A stretch of 64,000 bases of DNA from Alphaproteobacteria bacterium (GCA_028277405.1 JANQGH010000009.1:62001-126000); one strand, 5' to 3'; numbered from the stretch's first letter, positions 8,178 through 17,069 are shown. Notes: generated by a model not told the origin, from the letters alone. A program made the numbers and translations.

Positions 8178-11100
8178 CTGTGTTCGCTCTCAGCTTCATG
8201 ATCTGGCTCGGCCAGTTCTTCGTCTTCATGCATGCTCGCTAGCGAAAGAAGCGCCGCAACAGTGTCGAGAGAAAGGTTAGCCTCAGACACCAAACGTTTG
8301 ATCGTGTTCACCGCAGTCACCTGGCTCTCGTTCAAGTCAGCAACATTTACCACCACCGCGTGCTCGCTTCCATCGCTTCGCGTCAAAGATACGCGGACGG
8401 CGTCGTGCGGAGATCCCACTTGGCCAAAGTTGGTAGCTTCAACCCGTCGAAACTGAGCGGTGAGATCGGCTAACTTCGAGCGCCATAGGTCGACATCGCT
8501 ATCAAGCCATCGCGCCGGAGGCTTGCCGAGAACAGCCCCCGCAAGCGCTTCAGTCCATTGATCGTCCGACAAAGCTGCATCTGCGATTCGCAATACGAAC
8601 GTTCGCAATTGCTGCTCACGCACTCTGAAGCTCAAAGCAGTGGCCCGCTCAGCGACAGCGACTCGGGACGGCGCCTCCAATGTTTCAAAGAGTTCGGCCT
8701 GCATGCTCTCAAGGAGTTTTGGATAGCAGCTACGTAGCTCAGCTATTGCTGCGTCAAGCCGGGAAACGAATTCCTTCACCCGCTCCGCGTCCGGCTGTGC
8801 GTCAAGACCGAACGCATCCAATCCGCATGCCTTCGGTAGCTCGCTAAAGAGCAGGTCAACCGGGCTGCGTGCCTGCGCGAGTGCTCTCCGGACGCCGCGC
8901 GCCTCTGCAGTAAGCACTGAAGACCGCTGAACGTGGAATGGGAGTTCCACACCAAAGCGGATCAGAGGATCGACAACGGTCCGGATACCGAAATCGCCTG
9001 TGGGTTGATCGAGAAGCTTCGCCAAGCGGCGAAACACATCCGCTCGGACGCCCTCTAGCGACACCAACTGGAGGGCAAAGTGCTCTGGCGATTTCAGGAT
9101 GCGCATGAAAGCCGCCCCATCCAACCGTGGGCAGTACGTTCCTCTTTCAAAAAGTGCGACCCGGTGACCCGCTGCGACCAGCGATACGGCCAGGAGAAGC
9201 GGTGCTAGCCCGCGACGCACACCAAATGGTTTCGCCTCTATCGCCGCGTAGATATCTGGCAGCGGGACACGGTCACCGTCCTTGCCAAGGCGCTCTTCAA
9301 TCGCGGTGAGTGCCGGAGCGAGGCGGAGTGGGTCATTGTCGGGCGCGGGCGGTCCAACGATCCACCCGTCTTCCTGCTTGCGGTGCAGGCCACCACGCCG
9401 AAGCAGCGACAAATAAAGCGCTCGCTCAGGCGGGTTCTTGTTCGCAACGAAGCCTAGCTCCGGGTGGTCGGCATTTGCAAACATCCGCTCAATCAGCCGC
9501 TGACGAGCCGCCGCACCGGCCGAGGTAAGCGTATGCTTGTTCACGAGCTCGTTTTCGACTAAAGGCGACTGATTGTAGATCTCCTCGCAGAGCGCCGAGA
9601 TCACCGAGTGAATCGGCCCGTCCACCCCTTTCGCCTTACCCTTCCAGAAGACCTCAAGCGAAACCGTGGGTGCGCGGCCGCGCAGACCGAGTGCGGCTTC
9701 AACGGCTGTGACAAGACGTACCTCGAGGTCCGTAACCGTGCGCTCGATTTCCGCAGCCGCGTGGGCGTCCTCTTGAAGCGCCGCCGCATTCGAAATGACC
9801 CATCGATGCCGAAGGAGATCTACCATTACCGGCCCCAACTCAGGTATCGGCGGAATGGCCACCGCTAGGATCGTTGGATCCTCGGACGTCACTTCAGCGG
9901 ACCAAGCACGAGCGATACGGAGATCTTCTGCGTCCGCGCAATGAATGGCGATGATCCCGCCGTCTGCGTCCATATGCCCGCGATACTCCCCGAGCCCAGA
10001 CGCATGGGTGCCGCGGATCGCGAACCGACGATTGGTGCCGGTAAGGACCGAGTGTCGCCGCGCGAGCAGATGGGGTCGGATCGGAACACCTGCTATGTGG
10101 CGCGGCAGATCGCGGAGGACGGATCGCACATCAACGGCGTCCTCGGCCTCACTCCAAATCGAGGACAGATCCACCCGTCGGCTTGTCCACAACCTCAGTT
10201 CCGACCGACCAGGTCGACGGAAGAGAAGACCGTCCGTAAGAAGCCTGGCAACAGCATTGTCGACATCGCTAGACGCGAAGGCTGGAAAAAGGGCGGCACT
10301 CAAGCTTTCCGTCGTAGCGGCAAAGCCAGGCGCATCGATCAGGTTCAAAATGCCGATTGTCTTTAAAACAGCCGTCTCGACAGCATCCGCGTCGGCAGCT
10401 CGGTCGAGCACTTCGGAGATACGCGACCATTCACCAGCACCAGCGCGCGAGGTGAGCCGGTGGCCGAATGAAGATGCAACATAGTCGAAGAAGTGGTGGA
10501 GGGCATAGAATCCACCCGCAGGAGACGTATCAGAAGCAAATGCGCGGAGCCCATTCCGCTCCTCACTCGCGGCAAAGCCGAAGAGAGATCGCTCGTTCTG
10601 CCCATAGCTGGCAAAGAACCTTGCCATAACCGGGATCGCCGCAGGGTGAACCGGCCAGCAACCAGCCATCCCGGTGCCATTGCGAGGACCGAGCCATCCC
10701 AAGTTGCGGACATTCGCGATAACATGGTCGTAGAGCTTGAGAACCTTCTTGGGTAAATTGGTTCCGTCGACGACAAGGGCTGCTGATAGCAGGGCCGCTG
10801 TGTGCGATAATGGATGGTCGAACACCATCTCTTCGAAACGCTCGGCCACTTTCTCCCATTCGCTTCGTCTCGCAGACTGCCAGTCTTCAGCATAAGATTG
10901 GAAGCCTTTGTGGAGGATCAGGACGATTGCGAACGGGGTATCTCCAGAGCGTACTGCCGTCTCGGCAAGCGTCTGCAAACGATAGACGTCATGGCCTTCC
11001 TCTTCATCGGCGGTCTCAAGGAACTTACCCATCTCGTCCACGACAAGTAGCAAACCATCGAAGCGCTTGGACGCTCGAAGCGCGTTTCGAAGAGCGATGA

Positions 11101-11563
11101 TGGCGTCGAACGGGTCCGCCAAGGCGGCCACTGCCTTTTTGTACTTGGGATCAATCAGGCCACTCGTGGCCAGCACTCGCGAAATCGACGAAGAGAGGGA
11201 CACGGCCAGGCCTTCGCGTGAGCCTGTAACGAGCAGCGGGAACATCCGCGGTGCGCCACCGAGCTCTTCCACCAACCCCCGTATGGGCATGTCTGGGTCT
11301 GCTACACGCGGGTCGAGCGCTTGTACAAGCGCAAGCGCGAGCGCAGACTTTCCGACGCCGAAATCGCCGATTACCCGCCACGCGCGGCGGGTGCTGGCCT
11401 TCTGTATGCCTGAAATGATCTCGCCAGCGCTGCGTTTGAGCCAAGGGGTCAGTACGAACGAACGTCCCGCTGACGGATCCACCACATCGCGCTCGAGTGC
11501 CACAGACCGGTAAAACATTCCCGGGTAGCCAAGAAAGTCTGCAATCACGGACGGTCCGGTCAT
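8174..11563 (-). CDS. sspC: SspC-like large P-loop ATPase (phosphorothioation)
   Basis: This 1,129-residue protein has a Walker A motif GDFGVGKS at residues 66-73 and a Walker B VVDEMGK at 174-180, near the N-terminus as in STAND-like and AAA-type regulators. The long remainder is helical and has no recognisable nuclease motif. Its position as third gene in the cysteine desulfurase - DUF4007 - ATPase - PAPS-reductase-like operon matches SspC, the ATPase component of single-strand DNA phosphorothioation. Start and stop both overlap neighbours by 4 bp (ATGA), indicating co-translation and a fixed stoichiometry. The assignment rests mainly on operon context plus the ATPase motifs; sequence similarity to characterised SspC was not computed. 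Confidence 0.75.
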   Translation of the reverse strand: MTGPSVIADFLGYPGMFYRSVALERDVVDPSAGRSFVLTPWLKRSAGEIISGIQKASTRRAWRVIGDFGVGKSALALALVQALDPRVADPDMPIRGLVEELGGAPRMFPLLVTGSREGLAVSLSSSISRVLATSGLIDPKYKKAVAALADPFDAIIALRNALRASKRFDGLLLVVDEMGKFLETADEEEGHDVYRLQTLAETAVRSGDTPFAIVLILHKGFQSYAEDWQSARRSEWEKVAERFEEMVFDHPLSHTAALLSAALVVDGTNLPKKVLKLYDHVIANVRNLGWLGPRNGTGMAGCWPVHPAAIPVMARFFASYGQNERSLFGFAASEERNGLRAFASDTSPAGGFYALHHFFDYVASSFGHRLTSRAGAGEWSRISEVLDRAADADAVETAVLKTIGILNLIDAPGFAATTESLSAALFPAFASSDVDNAVARLLTDGLLFRRPGRSELRLWTSRRVDLSSIWSEAEDAVDVRSVLRDLPRHIAGVPIRPHLLARRHSVLTGTNRRFAIRGTHASGLGEYRGHMDADGGIIAIHCADAEDLRIARAWSAEVTSEDPTILAVAIPPIPELGPVMVDLLRHRWVISNAAALQEDAHAAAEIERTVTDLEVRLVTAVEAALGLRGRAPTVSLEVFWKGKAKGVDGPIHSVISALCEEIYNQSPLVENELVNKHTLTSAGAAARQRLIERMFANADHPELGFVANKNPPERALYLSLLRRGGLHRKQEDGWIVGPPAPDNDPLRLAPALTAIEERLGKDGDRVPLPDIYAAIEAKPFGVRRGLAPLLLAVSLVAAGHRVALFERGTYCPRLDGAAFMRILKSPEHFALQLVSLEGVRADVFRRLAKLLDQPTGDFGIRTVVDPLIRFGVELPFHVQRSSVLTAEARGVRRALAQARSPVDLLFSELPKACGLDAFGLDAQPDAERVKEFVSRLDAAIAELRSCYPKLLESMQAELFETLEAPSRVAVAERATALSFRVREQQLRTFVLRIADAALSDDQWTEALAGAVLGKPPARWLDSDVDLWRSKLADLTAQFRRVEATNFGQVGSPHDAVRVSLTRSDGSEHAVVVNVADLNESQVTAVNTIKRLVSEANLSLDTVAALLSLASMHEDEELAEPDHEAESEHR

Positions 11564-12465
11564 GCGTAGACCTCCGCAAGTAAGTTAGAAGGCTCGACTG
11601 GACGCACCGCCATTATGTTGCCCGCATCTCCCGAGGGCCGATATGACCAGAGCGCCGTAGCGCCCTCAAGATGATTGCGAAGCTCGTCTGACTCAAGTCG
11701 GAAGGTCGCGCCCGGAGACCCCTCGCCATGCGCGAGGTCACGGAAGGTGATGACCGGCTCCCCCAGCCGCCGCGACTGCCAATAGTGGGCGATTGCATAG
11801 TCCAGTACAGACGGACCAATCTCGTTTATCGAGATCCGGGCAAGAGCGAAGACCGGTTCGACTCTAGCTGCGCCGCCAGGCCGGCGCCCGAGCCTGCGCA
11901 ACAGACCTAGATCGACCAGCGGACTATCAAGCGCATCTTCAGGAGATGCAGGCTTCAGCGAACCGACATAGCTTTGAACGAATACGTCGGCATGCTGCTG
12001 GAGCGTAACATCCGAATGCTGGTAGCCTAGACGTTCGCCCTCAACACGCATCTCGGCCAGCAACTCGGAACGTGTGAAATCAGGTCGCATGCGCCGGTAA
12101 AGGATATGTCGCCAGGCGAACAGCGGGTTGTCGGCTGCCGTACTGAGCTGCCAGTGGAGAAGCCACTGAGTCTCGGCGCGCTCAATATAGGGGTCATGGC
12201 CGTTCTCTCCGAAGATCGCTTCGCCAAACGGCAAGAGCGACCAAGAGCCGTCGCGAGACGAGGCTACGTTGAAGGACTGTAGCCAGAAACGCAGCGAACG
12301 CACCATATTCTTGCCGAGCCCGAGTTCGAGGATGGCGGGCTCGTCGTCAGAAAGCGCACGGGGCTCCCTGGCGATCAAGTGCACGGCCTTGGGCAGCCAT
12401 GCGAACCTGCAGGCGAAAGTTTCGTGACCGCTGAAGCGCGGGCGGACTGCAACGGCCACTGTCAT
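11560..12465 (-). CDS. sspB: DUF4007-family protein, SspB-like DNA nickase component
   Basis: This is a 301-residue protein. The N-terminal FSGHETFACRFAWLPK and the following ELGLGKNMVRSLRFWL are the signature blocks of DUF4007. In SspABCD systems the DUF4007 protein SspB is the component that nicks one DNA strand so that sulfur can be inserted. The gene overlaps sspA upstream and sspC downstream by 4 bp each. No catalytic residue can be assigned by eye. The DUF4007 call is strong; the nickase function is transferred from the characterised system. Confidence 0.85.
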   Translation of the reverse strand: MTVAVAVRPRFSGHETFACRFAWLPKAVHLIAREPRALSDDEPAILELGLGKNMVRSLRFWLQSFNVASSRDGSWSLLPFGEAIFGENGHDPYIERAETQWLLHWQLSTAADNPLFAWRHILYRRMRPDFTRSELLAEMRVEGERLGYQHSDVTLQQHADVFVQSYVGSLKPASPEDALDSPLVDLGLLRRLGRRPGGAARVEPVFALARISINEIGPSVLDYAIAHYWQSRRLGEPVITFRDLAHGEGSPGATFRLESDELRNHLEGATALWSYRPSGDAGNIMAVRPVEPSNLLAEVYA

Positions 12466-13592
12466 GCGTGTTTCCTTGCGGGGTTAACGGCGCCCAGTGC
12501 GGCGGTGAGCAAATCACCTGCCTCTTCGATCTCGGCCTCCGTGTTGAACCGGCCAAGACCAATACGAACGGCACCTTCTTTAACCCAATCCGGAAGACCC
12601 ATCGCCGCTAGGACGTGTGATGGACCGGGAGCTCCCGACTGGCAGGCGGCACCGGTTGATATTGAGACGCGTCCCCAAAGCCGTGCCACGGCGGCCTCTC
12701 CGGGAAGGTGCGGTGTGGAGATATGTAGACTGCCAGCGAGCCTCGAACCAATCGCACCGTTGATGCGCAAGTCCGGCACTTCAGCCAGAAGGCGCGACTG
12801 CAGAGCATCTCGCATCTCGGCAAGTCGTCGCTCGTCGGCTCGCCTCTCAGCCTTGCGAGTTTTCATTGCGTAGGCAAGAGCCACCGCAGTTGGAGCGTCC
12901 GGGCTGCCAAAGACGTCATGCGCAAGGCTCGAGGCATGGCCGCTGAGCTTGCCAACGAGCGCACCAGCACGGCGCGGCCCGTATGCTTTTGCGCCACTCA
13001 CTACCACTAAATCAGCAGCTGCGGCCACAGACATATCGATCCGGCCGGCCGCCTGGCTGGCATCAACCAAGTGCCGGACACCATGAAGCTGTGCCAGGGA
13101 GCTGATTGCAGCCAAATCGCTAATCGTGCCGACCTCGTTGTTCGCTGCCATAGTGCAAAGGAGATCGACGCCGCAGGTAAGCGCCTCCTCCAGTGCGTCT
13201 ATCCGGGGCACTGCCTTATCGTCCACAGGGACGATTTTTAGGCAAAGCTGCCCTTCACCTGCAGCTCGCCGCAATGCGCTGAGCAGAGCTGGATGCTCGG
13301 TTGAAGTCGCGGCGACTTGCGCTGGCCTCCCAACGGCTCGCGCAATTGCGTCTTCGACCGCGAGCCACAGCGCGGCGGAAGCTCCCGGTGTGAAAGTGAC
13401 AGCTTCGGCCCCGCTGCCGAGCGCGCGCAGGAGTACTTCCGCGGCACCGTCGATCGCTATATCTGCTTCTTCACCAAACGCATGTTCCGCGCTGTGGGCG
13501 TTGCCTGGGTATTGTATCATCGCCTCTCGGTGACGCTCGGCGACACGCGGGTCCACTGGTGTGGAGGCCATATTGTCAAGATAAATCGTCAA
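12462..13592 (-). CDS. sspA: SspA-like cysteine desulfurase (phosphorothioation)
   Basis: This 376-residue PLP enzyme of the IscS/NifS class takes sulfur from cysteine for DNA phosphorothioation. The active-site set is in order: His100 (TEHPAL, stacks on PLP), Asp177 and Gln180 (VDASQAAG), the PLP lysine Lys202 (SGAKAYGPRRAG) and the persulfide cysteine Cys317 (GAACQSG). The usual SGHK is SGAK here. The start is TTG at 13592, because YLDNMASTPVDPRV must be preceded by a few residues and no in-frame ATG or GTG lies upstream; a weak start may keep expression low. It is the first gene of the four-gene operon, so the promoter must lie in 13593-13760. A housekeeping Isc role is unlikely, since no iscU or fdx is nearby. 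Confidence 0.88.
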   Translation of the reverse strand: MTIYLDNMASTPVDPRVAERHREAMIQYPGNAHSAEHAFGEEADIAIDGAAEVLLRALGSGAEAVTFTPGASAALWLAVEDAIARAVGRPAQVAATSTEHPALLSALRRAAGEGQLCLKIVPVDDKAVPRIDALEEALTCGVDLLCTMAANNEVGTISDLAAISSLAQLHGVRHLVDASQAAGRIDMSVAAAADLVVVSGAKAYGPRRAGALVGKLSGHASSLAHDVFGSPDAPTAVALAYAMKTRKAERRADERRLAEMRDALQSRLLAEVPDLRINGAIGSRLAGSLHISTPHLPGEAAVARLWGRVSISTGAACQSGAPGPSHVLAAMGLPDWVKEGAVRIGLGRFNTEAEIEEAGDLLTAALGAVNPARKHA

Positions 13593-13759
13593 GTCATTGC
13601 CCGTTTCGAAAAGCTTGGCGCAGGCTATACGACAGTAAAGCTGAGGTCACCAGATGACAGCTCATTCCGAGCGCAAATTGCAAACAACGCCTCTACCGAA
13701 AGAGCTGGAGTCACTGCTTTGGAACGGGGATTGCGATGCGGCATGACGGGTGACTCACT

Positions 13760-14083
13760 ATGACGAAAACGCGTGGCCGAAACCCGGACTGGGCGTATTG
13801 TCAATCTGTTATGCTCATGGAGCTTTACGTCGGCGCTCCCAGAGTGGAGAGAAGCCACCCTGAGGTTGACACCCTGTCATTGCTGCTGCGCGCAGCCGGC
13901 TGACGCGGTAGTCGCACTGTTCTTGCATAATTCCGTAGTTCGGTCGGTGGCGCAACGCGTCTACGCAACTTCGGGAAGCACGATCCCGTGGCATCCTAGG
14001 GAAGGGATGCGGGTCTGGCGGGATTTTAGCGGTGACCGCACAGCGCTGATGGCTGAAGCCGCTCGGCTTAGACACTCGATCTC
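13760..14083 (+). pseudogene. Decayed HNH-endonuclease-type gene (N-terminal part)
   Basis: The start ATG at 13760 opens 47 residues (RGRNPDWAYCQSVMLMELYV, then HPEVDTLSLLLRAAG) before a TGA at 13901. The same frame then continues, through two more stops, with FRSSVGGATRLRNFGKHDP and AGLAGF. The neighbouring frame goes on with VWRDFSGDRTALMAEAARLR. In order, these pieces recall the N-terminal domain of a widespread family of HNH restriction endonucleases (W...LALxLY, FRNPNGVxMKLxNFxxxDP, VWxEFAxDxxxLxxxAxxIR). The C-terminal HNH part was not found. At least three stops and one frameshift make it a pseudogene. It is divergent from sspA. Similarity was judged by eye, so the family call is moderate. 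Confidence 0.5.
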
Positions 14084-14287
14084 AGCTGATGACTGGATGC
14101 TTGAAGAGCAAAACTCACGTGGCCCATCCCCCACTTTCGGATCACGCACAATCGCAATCGACGACGGCTGTAGCGGCGTTCACCTCTTGCTGATCGACGG
14201 CCTGATCGAAATCCTGGCTCCGAAATCGACGCTCGTGAGGGACACGCACTCGGAAAGCTGGGGCGGACTTGCAATCTTGATCGCCGG

Positions 14288-14467
14288 ATGTCTGAACTGG
14301 CCAGCGGCCTCCCTTCGCGCGCATCTATCGGCTATGTGCCGATCAGCTTCCGGGTGTTTAGCTCCGGCAAAGATGCTCACCGTGTCGAGCAGTATCTTCT
14401 GAGTGCTTGCAATCAGAACGGTTGGTCGCTCGGCGATGAGTTCGCATACGCCCACTCGATGCCATAG
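14288..14467 (+). CDS. Possible small ORF or gene relic, 59 residues, unknown function
   Basis: An ATG at 14288 opens 59 residues ending ...GDEFAYAHSMP. The frame is open about 40 further codons upstream (to a TAG near 14170) without a better start. Composition looks protein-like (IGYVPISFRVFSSGKDAHRV), but I recognise no family. The antisense strand also has an open frame here (14180-14578), and neither is convincing. It may be the tail of a decayed gene in the same tract as the HNH pseudogene. The rest of 14468-14650 holds nothing I can support. Confidence 0.25.
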   Translation: MSELASGLPSRASIGYVPISFRVFSSGKDAHRVEQYLLSACNQNGWSLGDEFAYAHSMP

Positions 14468-14650
14468 AGACGGAGATAGCGCAGCACTTGCCACCTGTAA
14501 TGCGCTGAGCCCTCGACAGCTGATCCCAAAAAAGTTCAGCTTACACGAATTGTTTCGGAGAACCGACCAAACACACATCCGAAGAATACTCTGCTTCCCC
14601 CAACGGCCTGATACCGTTCGATCGAGGGGAAGCCGTATCCCCGACTGAAT

Positions 14651-14989
14651 TCAGCTGACTGCATCAATCAAGTTGGCGGTATCAAAATTCAGAAGAAACT
14701 GCGCGTATGAGGAGCTGAAAAGGTCCGAGACATAATCGGCCAGGTCCACGTCCTCACTATCTGGATCAATGCCTCGTTTCAGGTCGTACTTTCGCGATTT
14801 TGTCGTGGCGAAGAGGAACAGCGTGTGAAAGTAGACTGCGCTGATGTAGCGTCGCTCAGCTAGCTCTACTGCCTCTGATGAGCGGGCGCCCGTGTTAAAG
14901 TCCTTTAGGACCCTGCTGTCCACATTGACGTAGATGCGCGACAGTTGGTCATCGTCAACATACGGGTGGACCACGACGTCGTGGCTCAT
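14651..14989 (-). pseudogene. C-terminal segment of the upstream GHKL protein, out of frame
   Basis: From ATG 14989 this frame gives 112 residues (SHDVVVHPYVDDDQLSRIYV and following), rich in helix-forming sequence at the end. The same frame is open upstream of that ATG and reads VGLKSWEEINEAGIEMSHD, starting inside the end of the preceding 681-residue ORF. The two frames meet exactly at a run of seven G (about 15037-15043). Removing one G joins them into a protein of roughly 800 residues. No good start or ribosome site precedes 14989. I therefore read it as the displaced C-terminus of the upstream gene, though a separate small gene is possible. Confidence 0.55.
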
Positions 14990-15023
14990 CTCGATACCCG
15001 CTTCGTTGATCTCTTCCCATGAT

Positions 15024-17069
15024 TTAAGCCCTACGCCCCCCCGCTTTCGAACACAGGATCAGCTCAGGGATCCCCAGGGGTGGTTCGACGTCGGGCTCTT
15101 TGCGAGGCGGCTTTTGTTCGGGGTCAGTGATCTGAATGAGCACGGTCTCGGTCAGATCGCCGTTCGGACTGGTGAGAGTTGCGGTCAGCTTGACTGTATC
15201 GCCAACCGTCATTTGGCCCGTAGCCCTGAGTCCAACTTTGATCGTTCCGTCTATCGGACTAGAACGGACGACATTCAGGAGGTCGCCTTGCTTGCTCGGG
15301 GTCGGCACGCCGTTTCCGCCACCTTCACGCGATGGCCGCATGAGGGAGATTGATAAATCGCCTGGATCGTCTGTCCGATCGAAGAAGTCGTTTTCAGCAT
15401 CAGTTGCAAACGCGATCGTGCGATCTCCGCCCTCAGGCAATCGGTACAGCTTGAGGCCATTTCCCCGCATATCACCTCCCCTTGCCCGGAAGGCCGATGG
15501 GTAACGCTGCGGGTTGAAAGGGGGGGCGTCGCGCGGCCCACGCTTTGGGCGTCGTGGAGGCTCACGCTCCTTAGTCGCCGCGGTTCCGGGCCTCTGCTCA
15601 GAGATTTTGAAGGTCTGCCGGAGGATGCGAGATAACGCGTCGTTCATCGGCATGTTGCGCGTGATGTCTCGAAGCATCTCGCCCGCGTCTCCACTGTCAA
15701 CACCAAGGCTCGACTTTCGACGGCGGGAAATCTCTTTGAGTTCGCTTGCTAGAAGCATATCCCGAAGATGCTTTCGGACCACGTCGGCCTTGTCGCCTGC
15801 CTTAAGCCGGTCACGCGACGCCATGAACAGTTCATTGCGAACCTCGAGATGGAGGCTCGAGCAATCGACATGAACCAGAAGGTAGTCCTTCAGCAATGGC
15901 ATCTTAAGCGCACGGGTCACAAACTCTGACGAATAGGCACCGTGCACCTGCCCGTTGAGCGAGAACAGCACAGTCATGTTGTTTTTGAAGTACTCGTTCT
16001 GAAGGTATCGCTTCGTCTCTTTGACGCCTTTGCCACGGGATCGGGCCTTAAAGACATAGACTGTGATACCGAGCTCCCCCAACTCGACAGTGCGTGACAC
16101 TTCTGAAAACTTCGTTTCGATCGTCTCGGTGTCAGCCTCCAGTCGGCGCTTGAGGCCGTAGACTGGGGTTACCGGCGCGCGATTATCTGGATAGCGTTCG
16201 TTATTGTCGACCGTCAGAAACGGGAGCGCAGGTTCAAACAGGAACTCATTGAGGCTCAGGTTTAAGTCGCGTGAGATTATCGTGCGCAAACCTCCCGGAA
16301 GGCGATAAGAATAGAGCTTCAGGAGTGAGCCCGTCCGAAACTTCCGGCCAGCTAAACCGATGTCCAACTCGTTGACATCGACAGTCGCCACCTTTCCATC
16401 AAAAATGAGATACTCATACCAAGTGTTCTTGCGGTTCGCGGCCTCTGCTAGCGCAGGCGGGTGGCGGCGGAGCAGTGTGAAGCCAAGAGGCTGGGAGCCG
16501 TCATAGAGCTTGCTTGCGATGAGTTGGAACCGGAGGTCGCCGCAAAATGCGATCGCTCCGGCGCCACCCATATTGTACTTGCCCTGTACGAAGTGGACAT
16601 CGTTCTTGTTGCCACGCAGGAGTGACAAAAAGGTACCCGGGAAGTCGGCGGGGGCCTGCCCGACACCGTCGTCATATACCAGCAGCGATGTGTCGCGACG
16701 CGGTCCACTTGCCACAATCTGTAAATCTGTGGCCTGGCGACGTCGCGCGTCTCCCAAGTCCCAGTGTCGGTGGTCAGGGAAATACCGATCAAGCGCCTCC
16801 CTTATACTTTTTGGCGCGGCTGACGATCGGATGTCCACACCGTCTTGGAGCACCTTCTTCTCGAGAATAGCGTCAATTCCGTTGGTGACCTTCTCGACAA
16901 GAGCAGGTACCGGATGAGCTTGCTGGTTTTCAATTACACCGAAGAATGACTCGTTGTCGCCGTAAGGCGTCCATTTCGATGCGTCCGAAGTCAGACCCTC
17001 TGCATCCAGTATCGCTTGAACTTCGCTTTCTGTGTCTGCGTTCAATAGGCGCGTGAACAACTTACGCAT
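15024..17069 (-). CDS. GHKL-family (Hsp90/MutL/histidine-kinase fold) ATPase, probably frameshifted at its 3' end
   Basis: This is a 681-residue ORF. An N-terminal GHKL ATPase module shows an N-box LVEKVTNGIDA (Asn63), a G1 box YDDGVGQ (residues 132-138) and a glycine-rich lid GKYNMGGAGA (163-172). A transducer-like middle follows, with a lysine/arginine-rich linker (about 500-530) and a beta-rich C-terminal part (GDTVKLTATLTSPNGDLTE) resembling a carbohydrate-binding or Ig-like fold. The ORF ends just after a G7 run; the natural C-terminus seems to continue in another frame (14651-14989). It lies on the same strand as the ssp operon, about 1 kb upstream. A defence role is inferred from context, and the biochemical activity is unknown. 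Confidence 0.7.
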   Translation of the reverse strand: MRKLFTRLLNADTESEVQAILDAEGLTSDASKWTPYGDNESFFGVIENQQAHPVPALVEKVTNGIDAILEKKVLQDGVDIRSSAAPKSIREALDRYFPDHRHWDLGDARRRQATDLQIVASGPRRDTSLLVYDDGVGQAPADFPGTFLSLLRGNKNDVHFVQGKYNMGGAGAIAFCGDLRFQLIASKLYDGSQPLGFTLLRRHPPALAEAANRKNTWYEYLIFDGKVATVDVNELDIGLAGRKFRTGSLLKLYSYRLPGGLRTIISRDLNLSLNEFLFEPALPFLTVDNNERYPDNRAPVTPVYGLKRRLEADTETIETKFSEVSRTVELGELGITVYVFKARSRGKGVKETKRYLQNEYFKNNMTVLFSLNGQVHGAYSSEFVTRALKMPLLKDYLLVHVDCSSLHLEVRNELFMASRDRLKAGDKADVVRKHLRDMLLASELKEISRRRKSSLGVDSGDAGEMLRDITRNMPMNDALSRILRQTFKISEQRPGTAATKEREPPRRPKRGPRDAPPFNPQRYPSAFRARGGDMRGNGLKLYRLPEGGDRTIAFATDAENDFFDRTDDPGDLSISLMRPSREGGGNGVPTPSKQGDLLNVVRSSPIDGTIKVGLRATGQMTVGDTVKLTATLTSPNGDLTETVLIQITDPEQKPPRKEPDVEPPLGIPELILCSKAGGRRA

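Noticed and set aside
7377..13592. Operon as a classical DndABCDE system
   Set aside because: There is no DndD (SMC-like), DndE or DndB; the DUF4007 protein and the large N-terminal P-loop ATPase fit Ssp instead.
13773..14402. 209-codon plus-strand open frame taken as a complete gene
   Set aside because: Only a short stretch (VWRDFSGDRTALMAEAARLR) is protein-like and fits the HNH remnant; the rest does not, so it is counted as part of a pseudogene tract.
3083..17069. BREX, Druantia, Detocs, CRISPR or retron system
   Set aside because: No PglZ, no large helicase, no Cas gene or repeat array and no reverse transcriptase is seen, and the GHKL/receiver pair lacks the three-gene Detocs layout.
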